Origin: a virus
DNA length: 38,352 bases
Direction: 5' to 3' (one strand)
IMG/VR virus record: IMGVR_UViG_3300029787_000130
Location: 1-38,352 of that record
The position numbers and the translations under genes were made by a program. The notes beneath the pieces were generated by a model. It searched no databases, had not been told where the DNA came from, and worked only from the letters and a program-made list of their open reading frames with translations. Of the stretch, positions 20,736 through 31,336 are shown in pieces (the stretch's first letter is position 1; each line of letters opens with the position of its first letter).

Positions 20736-23700
20736 TTACCTTACTAAATATTTGTCTAGAACAATGCTGTTATCATTAGGATCAACACCAACATTAGATT
20801 TCATTAAAACCCAATTTGCTCCAATTGGTTGACCTCTGCGAACAACAAGTTTACCTAACAAACCAATAGCATCCCATTCTTTTCTTGCTGATCTTGGTTC
20901 ATAAGTTTTTGTTGGGTCATAACTTTCGTTATAAACTCTTGATGGTCTAGTTATTCTTAAATTTTGATCTATTGCTTCTTGTGGACATCTACCAGCAGCT
21001 TTTTCAGTATCTATATCAGAAACTAAAATTTGAAAATCAGATACAACATTTGGATCATTAATATCTGGTTGAGGATTGTCTACTTCTGTATTATCACCAA
21101 CTGTACTTATCTTATCAAAATTGTTCCATATAAGATATTCTTTGTTCTCTGTCACCCAACTACCGTAAGCATCTTTTTTATGTGCTGCTTGCCAACTACT
21201 CCATGCAGAGTCACCCACAACGGCAGGGTTAGCAGATACAATACCGATAATTTTAGATGTATCGTCACTATCTGTAGCTGGTCTTATCTTTTCACCATCC
21301 ATAACAACAGTTATCCCTCTTCTGTCAGCACTACTTGTGTTACCATCTAACCATTCAAAATATTCAGCATAGTCAGCAGCATTACCAACATCAGCCCCAC
21401 CATCAAATCGACCATTACCCTGCGACTCAAATTTTATAACAACACCACCACCAGTAGATATTAATAAAACTTCTTCTGTATTATCTGAGGTTTTTGCTCT
21501 TAATCTACTATAACGATTAGCTGAATGATTTGCTTGAAAATAAACTTCAGAATTACTATAATTAACAGAAGCAGCAGTTCGTGAATCTGCTTTTACTCTT
21601 CCAGCAAAAATACTATTCATTCCCTCAATCATTCCATTTTGCTTTACGCTAAACTTTCCATCATGGTTACCACCTTCATAAACAGTCGTAGCTGTATCAC
21701 TACCAGATTCAGCGAAATATAAAATACTACTATCATCTTTACCACTTGTGTAATCACAAGCAGTCATTTTCATTACTGCTCTGTGATTTGAAGTATCATC
21801 GGTTCTTCCACTTGAAGCACCTATAGTATGAGGAGCATTTCTATAAATATTTACAGGAGAATTTGCATCAGTTCTTACCCTTCCAGCATATACATTTGCA
21901 TAATGGAAACAATTACCATTTATATCAGTATGAAACTTTGGGACATCACCAAAACGAGTTGCTAACAATTGCCTGTTATCGTCTGTACCTGCAGAGTATG
22001 AACCTATTATTACGTTGTTGGTATTTGTGGTAGCATTTTGAAACTTAACAGGTCTCGAATTACCCATTGTCACTTTTGTGGTGTTGTCTGATGAATTATG
22101 TCTTAACGTAAAGTCATCTGCATCACCTATCCGTATTTCTTTATCATCAACTAAATCTAAATGACCTGTTTGCTGTACATCACCATCAGTATTTATTCCC
22201 CATTTTATTTCCTGAGTACCAGTTATATTATTTAAAAGATTAAATTTATTATTAGTAGCTGTTGATTGCAGTCTCCACTTATCGCCAACATTGTCACCTT
22301 CGTCTGCTATAAGTTCTAAATTGGCGTTGCTAGCTTCATAACCAATTATTGCCACAACTCCTTTAGCATTTGGGTCTGTAATTATAATTCCATTATCATC
22401 TAAAGTAAGAATTGTATTACCAGCCCTTTGAAGTTGTAGTTCGCCAGTTCCAGTATCATTAATAATCGAGTTGCTTCCGTCATGCGAAATGGTAAGGTCT
22501 GAACCAGTACCAAAAACAGCCTTTGCGTTATCAGCAAACTCAAGTGCATTATCTGATTTGTCAAAAACAACGTTGGCTGCTGCACCTGTGAAAGTAACAT
22601 CACCGTCATGAGTCGCACCATCATCAGTAACCGTTCCAGTTGTAACTATATTCTGTGATCCAAAATCAGGAGAAATCTTTGTACCAGCTATTGCTGCACT
22701 ACTAGAAATATCTCCATTAACAATAGAACCATCAACTATTTTAGCTGAAGTAACTGCATCGTCAGCTATCTTAGCTGTACTTACAGAATTATTACTTGGT
22801 ACACCAATATTTAACGCTGATCCGAAAACAACAACGTGATAAGAGCTGCCGCTAGCTGGAGCAGAACTGAAAGTAACAGTAGATCCAGAAAGAGTAAACC
22901 CTTCGGATGGTTGACCTGTTCCAGAGTTAGGCTTTTGAATGACTCCATCTATTGAAATTAATATTTGTTGTGCAGTACTAGGTGCATTAGTAACTGTAAA
23001 AGCAGTTGTTGAACCATCAAATGCTGGACTTAAAGTAGAGATAAAGAAATCATTAGAACCTCCTCCACCTGAACCACCACCATCATCAGCAATAATAAAT
23101 GCACCTGATCCTGTTGAATATTTAAGTATTTTTCCATCGGCTACACCAGCAGTATCAACGTTAGCTAGATCTCCAATATTCTTTGATGAAGTAACATCTG
23201 CATTAGTAGATATACTATTTAATTTTGTATGATCAGCATCAGTAAATACATTACTATCGGTAGCTGCTTCTACAGCTGTGCGTATTTCGGCATTGGTTTG
23301 ATCTGCGGTGGCTGCTGTTTCAATACCAGCTAACTTAGTTTGTTCAGCATCACTAAATTCATTCGTATTAGCATTTGCTTCATAGGCAGTTTTTATTTCT
23401 GCATTAGTTTGATCTGCTGTAGCTGCTGTTTCAATACTGTTTAATTTTGTATGATCTGCATCTGTAAAGACATTACTGTCAGTAGCAGATTCAACAAGAG
23501 TTCTTATTTCTGCTGCTGTCTGATCATCTTTAGCATTAGTTTCTATAGTGTCGAGTTTAGTACCATCTACGGATACATCTCTACCATCTACAGTTCCAGT
23601 TGTAGCTACATTCTGAGAACCAAAATCTGGAGAGATCTTAGTTCCGGCTATTGCTGCTGATGCGTTAACGTCAGCATTGACAATAGTTCCATCAACTATT

Positions 23701-24083
23701 TTAGCTGAGTTAACTATTGAATCTTTTAAATCTGATTGTCTTATTAATTGTGCACTAGCTTCTTGAACTGAGTACAATACTTGAGTTTGGTTATTATTTA
23801 AGTCAGCTGCACGTATTGATGAACCAGCTGCAAATTGAGCTTGAGCTGAGTCTACGTTAGTTGTTCTATAAATATGAATAGCTACTCCACTTCCCGGAGC
23901 ACTATTAAAGACAATATTTGTATTTGAAACAGTGTAGTCATTGTTTGTTTGACCACTTGTGTTTTCAGTTTTTAATACGTTGTCAAGTTCTACCTCAATA
24001 TCCGCATTCGATAAATATGGAAATGTAAAGGCAAAGGTTGTGGTGGAACCATTGCCTGTATAAAAATGTTCAGTTGTCGCCAT
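20736..24083 (-). CDS. Tail fibre (T7 gp17-like N-terminus) with C-terminal Peptidase G2-like domain
   Basis: 1115 aa. Residues 1-150 match the T7 gp17 tail-attachment domain (GNGSTTTFAFTFPYLSN, FNSAPGSGVAIHIYRTT, SIRAADLNNNQTQVLYSVQE), so this fibre binds the tail. Three 37-aa repeats follow (about 180-295). A 35-aa segment AAIAGTKISPDFGSQN occurs near residues 140 and 460. The C-terminal 210 residues contain AADYAEYFEWLDGN and DRRGITVVMDGEKIRPA with KIIGIVSANPAVVGD, the pattern of Peptidase_G2 (autocleaving chaperone) domains. It is much longer than T7 gp17 (553 aa). It ends two bases before fibre 2. Confidence 0.88.
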   Translation of the reverse strand: MATTEHFYTGNGSTTTFAFTFPYLSNADIEVELDNVLKTENTSGQTNNDYTVSNTNIVFNSAPGSGVAIHIYRTTNVDSAQAQFAAGSSIRAADLNNNQTQVLYSVQEASAQLIRQSDLKDSIVNSAKIVDGTIVNADVNASAAIAGTKISPDFGSQNVATTGTVDGRDVSVDGTKLDTIETNAKDDQTAAEIRTLVESATDSNVFTDADHTKLNSIETAATADQTNAEIKTAYEANANTNEFSDAEQTKLAGIETAATADQTNAEIRTAVEAATDSNVFTDADHTKLNSISTNADVTSSKNIGDLANVDTAGVADGKILKYSTGSGAFIIADDGGGSGGGGSNDFFISTLSPAFDGSTTAFTVTNAPSTAQQILISIDGVIQKPNSGTGQPSEGFTLSGSTVTFSSAPASGSSYHVVVFGSALNIGVPSNNSVSTAKIADDAVTSAKIVDGSIVNGDISSSAAIAGTKISPDFGSQNIVTTGTVTDDGATHDGDVTFTGAAANVVFDKSDNALEFADNAKAVFGTGSDLTISHDGSNSIINDTGTGELQLQRAGNTILTLDDNGIIITDPNAKGVVAIIGYEASNANLELIADEGDNVGDKWRLQSTATNNKFNLLNNITGTQEIKWGINTDGDVQQTGHLDLVDDKEIRIGDADDFTLRHNSSDNTTKVTMGNSRPVKFQNATTNTNNVIIGSYSAGTDDNRQLLATRFGDVPKFHTDINGNCFHYANVYAGRVRTDANSPVNIYRNAPHTIGASSGRTDDTSNHRAVMKMTACDYTSGKDDSSILYFAESGSDTATTVYEGGNHDGKFSVKQNGMIEGMNSIFAGRVKADSRTAASVNYSNSEVYFQANHSANRYSRLRAKTSDNTEEVLLISTGGGVVIKFESQGNGRFDGGADVGNAADYAEYFEWLDGNTSSADRRGITVVMDGEKIRPATDSDDTSKIIGIVSANPAVVGDSAWSSWQAAHKKDAYGSWVTENKEYLIWNNFDKISTVGDNTEVDNPQPDINDPNVVSDFQILVSDIDTEKAAGRCPQEAIDQNLRITRPSRVYNESYDPTKTYEPRSARKEWDAIGLLGKLVVRRGQPIGANWVLMKSNVGVDPNDNSIVLDKYLVR
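23198..23545 (-). repeat. Three coding repeats of about 111 bp in fibre 1
   Basis: Units IETNAKDDQTAAEIRTLVES, IETAATADQTNAEIKTAYEA and IETAATADQTNAEIRTAVEA, each ending in (F)TDADHTKLNS or SDAEQTKLAG. Same family as the repeats in fibre 2. Confidence 0.8.
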
Positions 24084-24130
24084 TTGTTTTTACAAACGAT
24101 TTGTTATTTAGTTGTGTTGTGGTGAGTGGA

Positions 24131-27100
24131 TTATCGGGTGGGTATTAATGTCTGTTGTAATGTTTGATCTATATTTCCTTCTTTTACATAATGTTCTTTG
24201 ACACGCTTGTTATATTCACGTTGTCTAATATTGGCTAATGTTTCTTTATCTAGGTTTAATTCTGCCTGTCTTTTAGCATCACTAAATGCTCTATCTAATC
24301 TGTCAAATACTCCTTTAAATTTTTCAGTAGGTAAATCTTCACTAGATAAACCCATCTTTCTAGCAGCTTTGACAATATTTATAAAACCTTTAATACCATT
24401 TAATTCTGGATATTTAGAACCTGTATAAACAAGTTTATTAGCATCCTTCATTATTGTTGCTATTTCTTTTTTATAAGTTCCTAGCTCTCCCATCTTGCTA
24501 AAGATCGCAGATTTTTCTCTTTCTTCTAATTCAGCACCACCAATACTTCTATTAACTTTAGTTAGTAAGTCATACTCAACATCTACTAAAAATTGTTTTT
24601 CAGGACTAATACTTTCAGAAAATTTAATAGGACTATATGTATTAGCAAATCTCATCCATATACTTTCTGGATAACCGACTTTGGTTCCATCAATAGGATC
24701 AAACTTTTCAGGTAGTGCTCCTTGTGGGTCAAACATATCTAGCCAACCGTTTCTATTTCTCCAGCCTTCTAGCATGCCACCTTTCATTTGACGTAAGGCT
24801 GGATTAATAACCCTACCCATTTCATTACGCCATGAACCTAGTGGTCCCATTGCATTGTTTCCAAAACTTGCAGCCCATCTGTTAAATGCAAATCCATTAC
24901 CTTGGAATATGTCATTCATAGGTTCAAGATTTGATAAAACTGATCTAGAAGTAATAGAAGAAGCAAATATATAAACTAATTTCTGTAAGGCATTTTCAAT
25001 ACCTTTTTCACTCATTAAGTCAAAGTTGTCTACAGTGTCAGCCACAGTAAACATCCAGTCACCTAATGGACCTAGGATATCTCCACTAGCCCATGTTTCA
25101 GTCCCGGGAATCTTATAGCTTCTTTTTTTCCAATTTAAAGAATCTCTAACTCTTTGCCTTGCTTTGTTGTAGTGACCATTTCCATGAATCCTATCTCCCA
25201 TTGCTGCATTAACTGCAAGCATTGTAAAGACAGTACCCATAGCAACTTTACCTTTAACTTCATGTCTTATCGTTCTAAACTTTTGTAGGTATGTTTCATC
25301 AAAGACTTGTCCTCTAGATTCAAGTATTTCTTTTATTTCTTCTGGACCAAAATCAGTAATCTTTTTATTACCAAATGTTCCCCACATCTTTTTATAATCA
25401 TTAGAAAGAATACCCATTGGACTATATTTTCCAAAGGTATCAATAATGTTTGCAGATGTTCGTGGAAATAATAAAAACGGTTTAAATACAGGATATCTAT
25501 TGACTAGATCATTTAATCCTTTAACTGTATCGCTATCTAAGTTAAGAGCTATTTCACTATTGAGATAGTTAACTCCAGCATCATCAATCATGCCTTCATC
25601 ATCAAACATATCTTTTCTTATTTTTTCAGATAACTCATCTAAATTCTTTTTAGAAAAATCCTTACCATCTTTAACAAGTTGATTAAATGCTCTTGATTTA
25701 GCTTCAGTACTAGCAACAACTGATCTGGAAAATCCATCCATTGCAGTCATACTATTAGCACCAAATCTAAGCCAAGGGTCATCTCCCATAGCTTGTAAGT
25801 TTTCGTACAGAGTAACTAAAGCTTGTGGTCCGTATTCGCCTTTAGCTTCAGCAGCTTTAGCATACTGTTGTAGTACTTCTAATTCGTCAGCTACTTTATT
25901 AGCAATATCTTCTCTCATTACATAAGAGACTTTACTAGGATCTGTAGCTACCTTTCTATAAACTTTACTCATATGCTTGGTAGCATTAATTAAAGTATCA
26001 TCCATAGAAAAATATGTGTAATGAGCTTTTCTTATCTCTGACCAATCTCCACTTAATCCAGCACCTATAAGAGTCGCCATAGGTCTAGCAGTTAAACCAC
26101 CTAAGTTACCTTGTAAAGCTTTAATAGGTGTGGCAAAGGCAGATAGAGTTGAGTTATAAACATTACTAAACCAAGCTCTGTTTATAATTGGAGCTACGTC
26201 TGGATTACCATCAATAATTGCTTTTTTAAATACACCTAACTTTTCAGATACCATCTTATTAAGTTGGTACATTGAATTTATATCTCCGTCAGTTAACTCA
26301 TTAGCAAGTAATAAAGGACGTAAGAAATCAGGATTAGTTTTAGCTGTATCTCTTAAAGTTTGTGCATAGTTTTTAGCGTTAGGTATTAGATCAAGAAATG
26401 TTTGTTCACGTTCAGAAAGCATTGCTTCGCCAGCAGCTTTCATTACTTTTGGATTCTTAGTATTACTTGCTTTTTTCCAAGTGTTAGTAAATGCAAGAGT
26501 AGAACCAGCATCATATGCATGTAAACCTTTTTCAACTAATAAATATTCCAAACGGTCAGCTATTTGATCTATAGCTCTTTCCATTACCATGTTGTCATCC
26601 ATAAGTCTGACACCTTCAGCAACATCAGATACTTGACCAGCTAGTGACGTAGCTAAATAAGCTCTAGCTTTTTTTGTATCTAAATCTAAAAGATCATCAC
26701 TTAACTTTTTAATAGTTTTAACTACAGCGTTATATCCTTTAGTACCTACTACTTTGTTTACTCCATCTTCTAAAGTTTTTTTAGTCTCATCTAATAGTTT
26801 TTTCATATCCCCGGGAGACATCCTCGGATCAGATATTATTTCTGATAAACGATTACCAGCTTCATCTATTTCATCAAATGTAAGTCTTTTACCAGATGCT
26901 AATTCAGCTGAATATCTTCCACCGTTTTTAATTTCTTCTACTAATGATTTAATTAAAACTTCTTGAGTTCTATTATCTACTTCTAAACCATATTTAAGAG
27001 ATGCTTCAGTTACAACACTACCTAAACGTCCATAAGTTGTATCAACGTTTTTAGATATACGTGCAGCATCAACAGCAGCTCCTAATATACCGTCAGCATC

Positions 27101-28192
27101 TTTTGTTCTTACAGCAGATTCGCTAGGGTCAAACACATCATCAACTCCAAGCATTGGATCTTTAGAGTTTGGATTAGTACGTTTTAGATATGCACCTAAA
27201 TTATCTAGTTCTTTTTCTCTTCTAGCTGCATTACGCATTATGGTATCTTCGATTGGATTCTCTGCAAATTGAACGTCAGAAAATTCATCTTTAGTTAAAC
27301 CATTTAATCTTTTTTGTAGTTGTGAATTTTCAGAAGTAAGTTTAATAGTGTTTTCTAAACTTTTACCACTTCTAGTGATATAAGCTACTCCTTCAACAAC
27401 ACTAGACAATAATCCAAGGATTGCTCCTTCATTGACATTCTTTTGTCTTTTAATGTCAGGACTGTCGCCATCATTAGTTGCCCATGTTTCAGGAATAAAC
27501 TGATATGTTCTCGGCCAGTATTTTTTTAAAGTACCAAATAAATTATCATCTACTTTGTTTTGTTCAGCCACAAAATCAACAGCTGCTCCAGTACCAACAT
27601 CAGCACCAAATTTAGAAAAGTATGCAAATGATTGTCTGTTGCCTAGTTTCTGTAACCATGGAGCTGTTTTACCAGATAGATGTAATTTAGTAGCTCCTTT
27701 TATAAGCATTCCTCTAAGACCTAAACTTGGAATAACAAGTCCAGATATGTTTCTTACAGCATTTGCTACATCGCTTTCATACTTCTTAGGTTTTTCAATG
27801 TTTAATTTATTTCCATAAGGCAGAGCACTTGTACCGAAATTCCATGCATCAGTCATTGTGTCAACGACACCTTGAGCTGGAGCTGAAGTTACGTCATAAA
27901 AGTCTCTAGCAAATTTGGTACTAGCATTAGCACCAAGTAAAGTTCCTTCTGGATTATCTACTGTAAATAAATCTTTTGTTTGTGATGCATCACCTTTGCG
28001 TGCATCTCGTCTTTCTTGAGTGTTAAGAGTACCTTGAGTTTCAGGTTGTTCAACAGCCGTAGCTGCATCCTCAGTTGCTTGTACCTCTTGTTGAGCAGTA
28101 GTTGCTTCTAGAAGTTGATCTTTAATATTAATAAGATCTTCATTTGTAAGCTCTTCACCATTCTCAAGATCCCCTTGGGAATCAATTGGCAT
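24131..28192 (-). CDS. Internal virion protein D, DNA-ejection channel (T7 gp16-like)
   Basis: 1353 aa (T7 gp16 is 1318 aa), in the gp16 position after gp15. In T7 it forms part of the internal core and the channel ejected through the envelope. Here the N-terminal 90 residues are acidic and Gln/Glu-rich (NGEELTNEDLINIKDQLLE…). I do not see the lytic transglycosylase signature that T7 gp16 carries in its first 150 residues. Regions such as NISGLVIPSLGLRGMLIKGA and FGNNAMGPLGSWRNEMGR look like the amphipathic and membrane-active parts of the family. Assignment rests on size, order and general character. Confidence 0.85.
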   Translation of the reverse strand: MPIDSQGDLENGEELTNEDLINIKDQLLEATTAQQEVQATEDAATAVEQPETQGTLNTQERRDARKGDASQTKDLFTVDNPEGTLLGANASTKFARDFYDVTSAPAQGVVDTMTDAWNFGTSALPYGNKLNIEKPKKYESDVANAVRNISGLVIPSLGLRGMLIKGATKLHLSGKTAPWLQKLGNRQSFAYFSKFGADVGTGAAVDFVAEQNKVDDNLFGTLKKYWPRTYQFIPETWATNDGDSPDIKRQKNVNEGAILGLLSSVVEGVAYITRSGKSLENTIKLTSENSQLQKRLNGLTKDEFSDVQFAENPIEDTIMRNAARREKELDNLGAYLKRTNPNSKDPMLGVDDVFDPSESAVRTKDADGILGAAVDAARISKNVDTTYGRLGSVVTEASLKYGLEVDNRTQEVLIKSLVEEIKNGGRYSAELASGKRLTFDEIDEAGNRLSEIISDPRMSPGDMKKLLDETKKTLEDGVNKVVGTKGYNAVVKTIKKLSDDLLDLDTKKARAYLATSLAGQVSDVAEGVRLMDDNMVMERAIDQIADRLEYLLVEKGLHAYDAGSTLAFTNTWKKASNTKNPKVMKAAGEAMLSEREQTFLDLIPNAKNYAQTLRDTAKTNPDFLRPLLLANELTDGDINSMYQLNKMVSEKLGVFKKAIIDGNPDVAPIINRAWFSNVYNSTLSAFATPIKALQGNLGGLTARPMATLIGAGLSGDWSEIRKAHYTYFSMDDTLINATKHMSKVYRKVATDPSKVSYVMREDIANKVADELEVLQQYAKAAEAKGEYGPQALVTLYENLQAMGDDPWLRFGANSMTAMDGFSRSVVASTEAKSRAFNQLVKDGKDFSKKNLDELSEKIRKDMFDDEGMIDDAGVNYLNSEIALNLDSDTVKGLNDLVNRYPVFKPFLLFPRTSANIIDTFGKYSPMGILSNDYKKMWGTFGNKKITDFGPEEIKEILESRGQVFDETYLQKFRTIRHEVKGKVAMGTVFTMLAVNAAMGDRIHGNGHYNKARQRVRDSLNWKKRSYKIPGTETWASGDILGPLGDWMFTVADTVDNFDLMSEKGIENALQKLVYIFASSITSRSVLSNLEPMNDIFQGNGFAFNRWAASFGNNAMGPLGSWRNEMGRVINPALRQMKGGMLEGWRNRNGWLDMFDPQGALPEKFDPIDGTKVGYPESIWMRFANTYSPIKFSESISPEKQFLVDVEYDLLTKVNRSIGGAELEEREKSAIFSKMGELGTYKKEIATIMKDANKLVYTGSKYPELNGIKGFINIVKAARKMGLSSEDLPTEKFKGVFDRLDRAFSDAKRQAELNLDKETLANIRQREYNKRVKEHYVKEGNIDQTLQQTLIPTR

Positions 28193-28210
28193 GATAGTAA
28201 TTAGTAATGT

Positions 28211-30325
28211 TTATTGAAAAGCAGCTCTTTTAGGTATCTCTAATTCTTCATCATCTGTACCTTGTTCAGATATAAACGCACATTGCCTTAGCAATTGATT
28301 AGTAGATAAACCTTCAAAACCCTTTTCTCTTATAAGGCAATTTATAAATGGATCACCTTGACTATATATTTCAGTTATTGATTGCAATTCTTCAGGTATA
28401 TTTTCTTTTGGTATTCCATATACAGCAGCTTGTCTTTCTAGTATTCCTCTAACACCACCAACGGCTTCAGGTTTACCATACAAAGAAGCCATAGCTTTTA
28501 GTTTTGGACTATATCCTTCTCTAGATGCAAGACGTGTTATTTCTTGCATTACTTCAGCTTCACTTAAAAATACATTAGGTGTATCTAAAGCTTGTTGGAT
28601 ATTATTATCAGCCATTTCAAGTTTTACAGCTGTACTGTAAAGATCCATAGTTAACTTAGTCTCTGCATTTTTTCTAGTAGTAGATGGAGCAATTGAGTTC
28701 ATATAATTTTCATATATGCCTTCAGTGTTAGTAACAAACAAACGTCCATCTTGCTCTCCTTGTGCTGGTTCTCCACCACCATTATTAGTCCAATAGGTTT
28801 CAACATTAATAGCAGCATTAACAGCAGCATTAGGATCACCAGCTTCAGTTAATCTAGTAAATTCTTCTTCAAACTTTTCAACTAACTTTCCTCGTACCGC
28901 GTTTACATGTGGCATTAAAGAACCCCGACTGCTTGTCTTCCAAAGTTCACTTTTGCCTTTAACAATTTGCTCTACTGCACTTCTTGAATCTTTATAGTTT
29001 TTATCTTCACGTGCTTTAGCTTGAGCCTGTGCTCTACTTAACCATTTCTTTTGTAGTTCAAAACTAGATCCTTCTACTTCTTCTACAGTTAATTGACCTT
29101 TCATATATTGAGCTTCAAACGCTGCATTATCAGCAATGTAAGAATCGAACGATTGATCTAAACCATCTATAAAAGTTTCTATATCTGTGTTTTCTTTAGC
29201 AAAAGCAAGTCTGTTGTTACCTTGGACTTCTAATAGATTTCTTTTAATGACTTCTACATCTGTACCTTCAGCTAATTGTTCACGTGCATAAGTTAAAGCA
29301 GCTTCGTTTTGTGTGTCATAGAGTTGATCTTTTTTAGTTCTATCAGCAGTTGCTTGTTCTTTTTCATATTTCAATATGTCCTTATGCATCTCCCCCGCTA
29401 TAACAGGAAATCTTTCCTCATACGGTCTACCTCCAGCATCCATCTTCATTAGTTGCTTTACTTGATCAGTACTTACATCAGGAGAAACTTTGGAAACAGC
29501 AAAAGCTCGTTTAACTACATCATGTGATACACCTCCCATTCCATTATCAAATTCATAAGCATAATCTTTCCTATAATTATCTATCGTATAAAGTGTATTT
29601 GACTCATCAAGTGCTTGAAGAAGTTTGTCATTTTTAATTGATTCTTTTTCTGCTTTAGCTTTATTAGCTAAATCTGTTTGACCTTTAGTCGTAATTGATG
29701 TTAAGAAATTATCAATTTTTCTTCCAACAGTATTTTTAACTAAACGTTTGTTTTCAGTTGCTATTAGTGGATCTTCAATAGATTCTCTAAATTGTTTTAT
29801 AACGTTTTGCTGTTTATATGGATCAGTAGATGCTTTATAAACTTCATCCCATCCTTTTGTGTACCATTGATTAGCTACTCCATTCATCATTCCTTGCATT
29901 AAACGCATCTTGTCATTTAATGAAGCAAAAGGAGAATTTTTTAATGTATCTATAGCAACAACATCTTTTTTTTCAATTGCAGTATCAAAAGCGTTGTTAT
30001 ATCCAGCAGCTCCATCAAACAAATATTTAGCAGCATCAGTATATTTTTGATCTTCAATTGGATTATCTAAAGTATATTTTTGTCTTTCTAACTTTTTATA
30101 TCTATTTTCTTTCATCTTGTCAGATGCCTTCTTAACTGTGATTGAAAAGTCTGCTAAAGACTCAATCATTTTCATAGGCATTGCTGCATTTATTTCACGT
30201 GTTCTATCATTTTCTTGTTCGAGTTGTTCACGCCTGTCATAACCTCTATTTATTTGGTCATAAGAATCTTGTAGTTGCGAAGCAAAGTCCGCAGCTTCTG
30301 TAAAATTAAAAAAACTGTTTGTCAT
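28211..30325 (-). CDS. Internal virion protein C (T7 gp15-like)
   Basis: 704 aa (T7 gp15 is 747 aa), strongly helical and charged (MTNSFFNFTEAADFASQLQD…, YDRREQLEQENDRTREINA). It is expected to form the middle of the internal core and the periplasmic tube during DNA ejection. Its ATG overlaps the gp14 stop (ATGA), and gp16 follows after 18 bases, exactly the T7 order. No catalytic motif. Assignment from order, size and composition. Confidence 0.85.
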   Translation of the reverse strand: MTNSFFNFTEAADFASQLQDSYDQINRGYDRREQLEQENDRTREINAAMPMKMIESLADFSITVKKASDKMKENRYKKLERQKYTLDNPIEDQKYTDAAKYLFDGAAGYNNAFDTAIEKKDVVAIDTLKNSPFASLNDKMRLMQGMMNGVANQWYTKGWDEVYKASTDPYKQQNVIKQFRESIEDPLIATENKRLVKNTVGRKIDNFLTSITTKGQTDLANKAKAEKESIKNDKLLQALDESNTLYTIDNYRKDYAYEFDNGMGGVSHDVVKRAFAVSKVSPDVSTDQVKQLMKMDAGGRPYEERFPVIAGEMHKDILKYEKEQATADRTKKDQLYDTQNEAALTYAREQLAEGTDVEVIKRNLLEVQGNNRLAFAKENTDIETFIDGLDQSFDSYIADNAAFEAQYMKGQLTVEEVEGSSFELQKKWLSRAQAQAKAREDKNYKDSRSAVEQIVKGKSELWKTSSRGSLMPHVNAVRGKLVEKFEEEFTRLTEAGDPNAAVNAAINVETYWTNNGGGEPAQGEQDGRLFVTNTEGIYENYMNSIAPSTTRKNAETKLTMDLYSTAVKLEMADNNIQQALDTPNVFLSEAEVMQEITRLASREGYSPKLKAMASLYGKPEAVGGVRGILERQAAVYGIPKENIPEELQSITEIYSQGDPFINCLIREKGFEGLSTNQLLRQCAFISEQGTDDEELEIPKRAAFQ

Positions 30326-30912
30326 GGGGTTGTAAATCCTGAATAGATACCAGCAACTTTCGACCCTATGGATAACGCATCCATAAACATAGCTGCTCCA
30401 ACGTTTTGCATAACTGGTTGAGGTGGTGCAACATCTGGTATAGGTTGAAATGCAACCTTTGCAAATGCTTGATCTTTATATGCTTTAAATTTAGAAACTT
30501 CCATTGATTTGGCTTTGGCAAGTTCTGTATCGTTTAATAAAACTTGTCTAGCTATTTCAGAAGTATCTCTTCCATACTTAGCAAGCTCAATTGTTTTCAT
30601 TCTTCTGATTGATTGACCAGTTTGACCAGAAGCCATAATCTTCCCGTAGTCACTGTTCTCAACCATATCTCTGTATAACTCTTGATACTTTATTTGTGCA
30701 GCATCTCTGGCTTTATTTTGCTCTAACTGTTGATTAGTGGAAGCATAGGCTTGAGCTAATCCAGCATTGTCTACATCTATTTCGTACTGATTTTTTTGAG
30801 CATTATAAATGGATATCGTTTGCATCCAGTTACGCTCTCTACGCTCGTTTTCATAAGCATATCTTCTGCGAGCATTGGCATTAGCTGCTCTCGCACTTGC
30901 CCCTAAACACAC
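30322..30912 (-). CDS. Internal virion protein B (T7 gp14-like)
   Basis: 196 aa, the same length as T7 gp14. It starts MCLGASARAANANARRRYAY (T7: MCWAAAIPIA), with a long Ala/Gln-rich helix and a C-terminal PQPVMQNVGAAMFMDALSIG segment that may enter the outer membrane during ejection. The start codon is GTG at 30912, with GGAG 7 nt upstream, inside the gp13-like gene (32-base overlap). Confidence 0.85.
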   Translation of the reverse strand: MCLGASARAANANARRRYAYENERRERNWMQTISIYNAQKNQYEIDVDNAGLAQAYASTNQQLEQNKARDAAQIKYQELYRDMVENSDYGKIMASGQTGQSIRRMKTIELAKYGRDTSEIARQVLLNDTELAKAKSMEVSKFKAYKDQAFAKVAFQPIPDVAPPQPVMQNVGAAMFMDALSIGSKVAGIYSGFTTP

Positions 30913-31336
30913 GGCAAAACTCCATAAAAGGTAATTGATTAGGTCCGTGTTTTAATTCCCTCAAAAATTTGAACCCTAGGAATCTGAGTAGTTTTATATG
31001 AACTCTGTTTCGTTTATCAACGATGTTCCAGAGCAACTTCTCTTGTCTACTTTCCACATATCTTTTTGCTTCTCTAGCAAAAGTTAGTGGGTATTTATGA
31101 ATAGCTGGTGTACATAGCATCCAGATTCTGCCATCTTCTTGTACGCCGGCTACTCCGGCTAAATCTCCGTTCGGAACTGTGAAATACACGCTGTCACCTA
31201 TCTCGGTGCATGCTGGTATTGCCACAACAGGATCATGTCCATGACCCTCTTCTACTTCTCTACGGTCATCTGGTAAAAGATTAGAAGCCACACCAAGTGC
31301 AGCTTCCATCGTTATTGGGTGAATGTAATTAGACAC
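30881..31336 (-). CDS. Internal virion protein A (T7 gp13-like)
   Basis: 151 aa. It matches the T7 gp13 pattern (138 aa): GDSVYFTVPNGD, GRIWMLCTPAIHKYPLTFAR, KLLWNIVDKRNRVHIKLLRF and a final LPFMEFCRV, resembling a GNAT-like fold. T7 gp13 helps assemble the internal virion proteins. The start is GTG at 31336, overlapping the tail tube B stop by 8 bases. The order gp12-gp13-gp14-gp15-gp16 is preserved. Confidence 0.82.
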   Translation of the reverse strand: MSNYIHPITMEAALGVASNLLPDDRREVEEGHGHDPVVAIPACTEIGDSVYFTVPNGDLAGVAGVQEDGRIWMLCTPAIHKYPLTFAREAKRYVESRQEKLLWNIVDKRNRVHIKLLRFLGFKFLRELKHGPNQLPFMEFCRVFRGKCESS

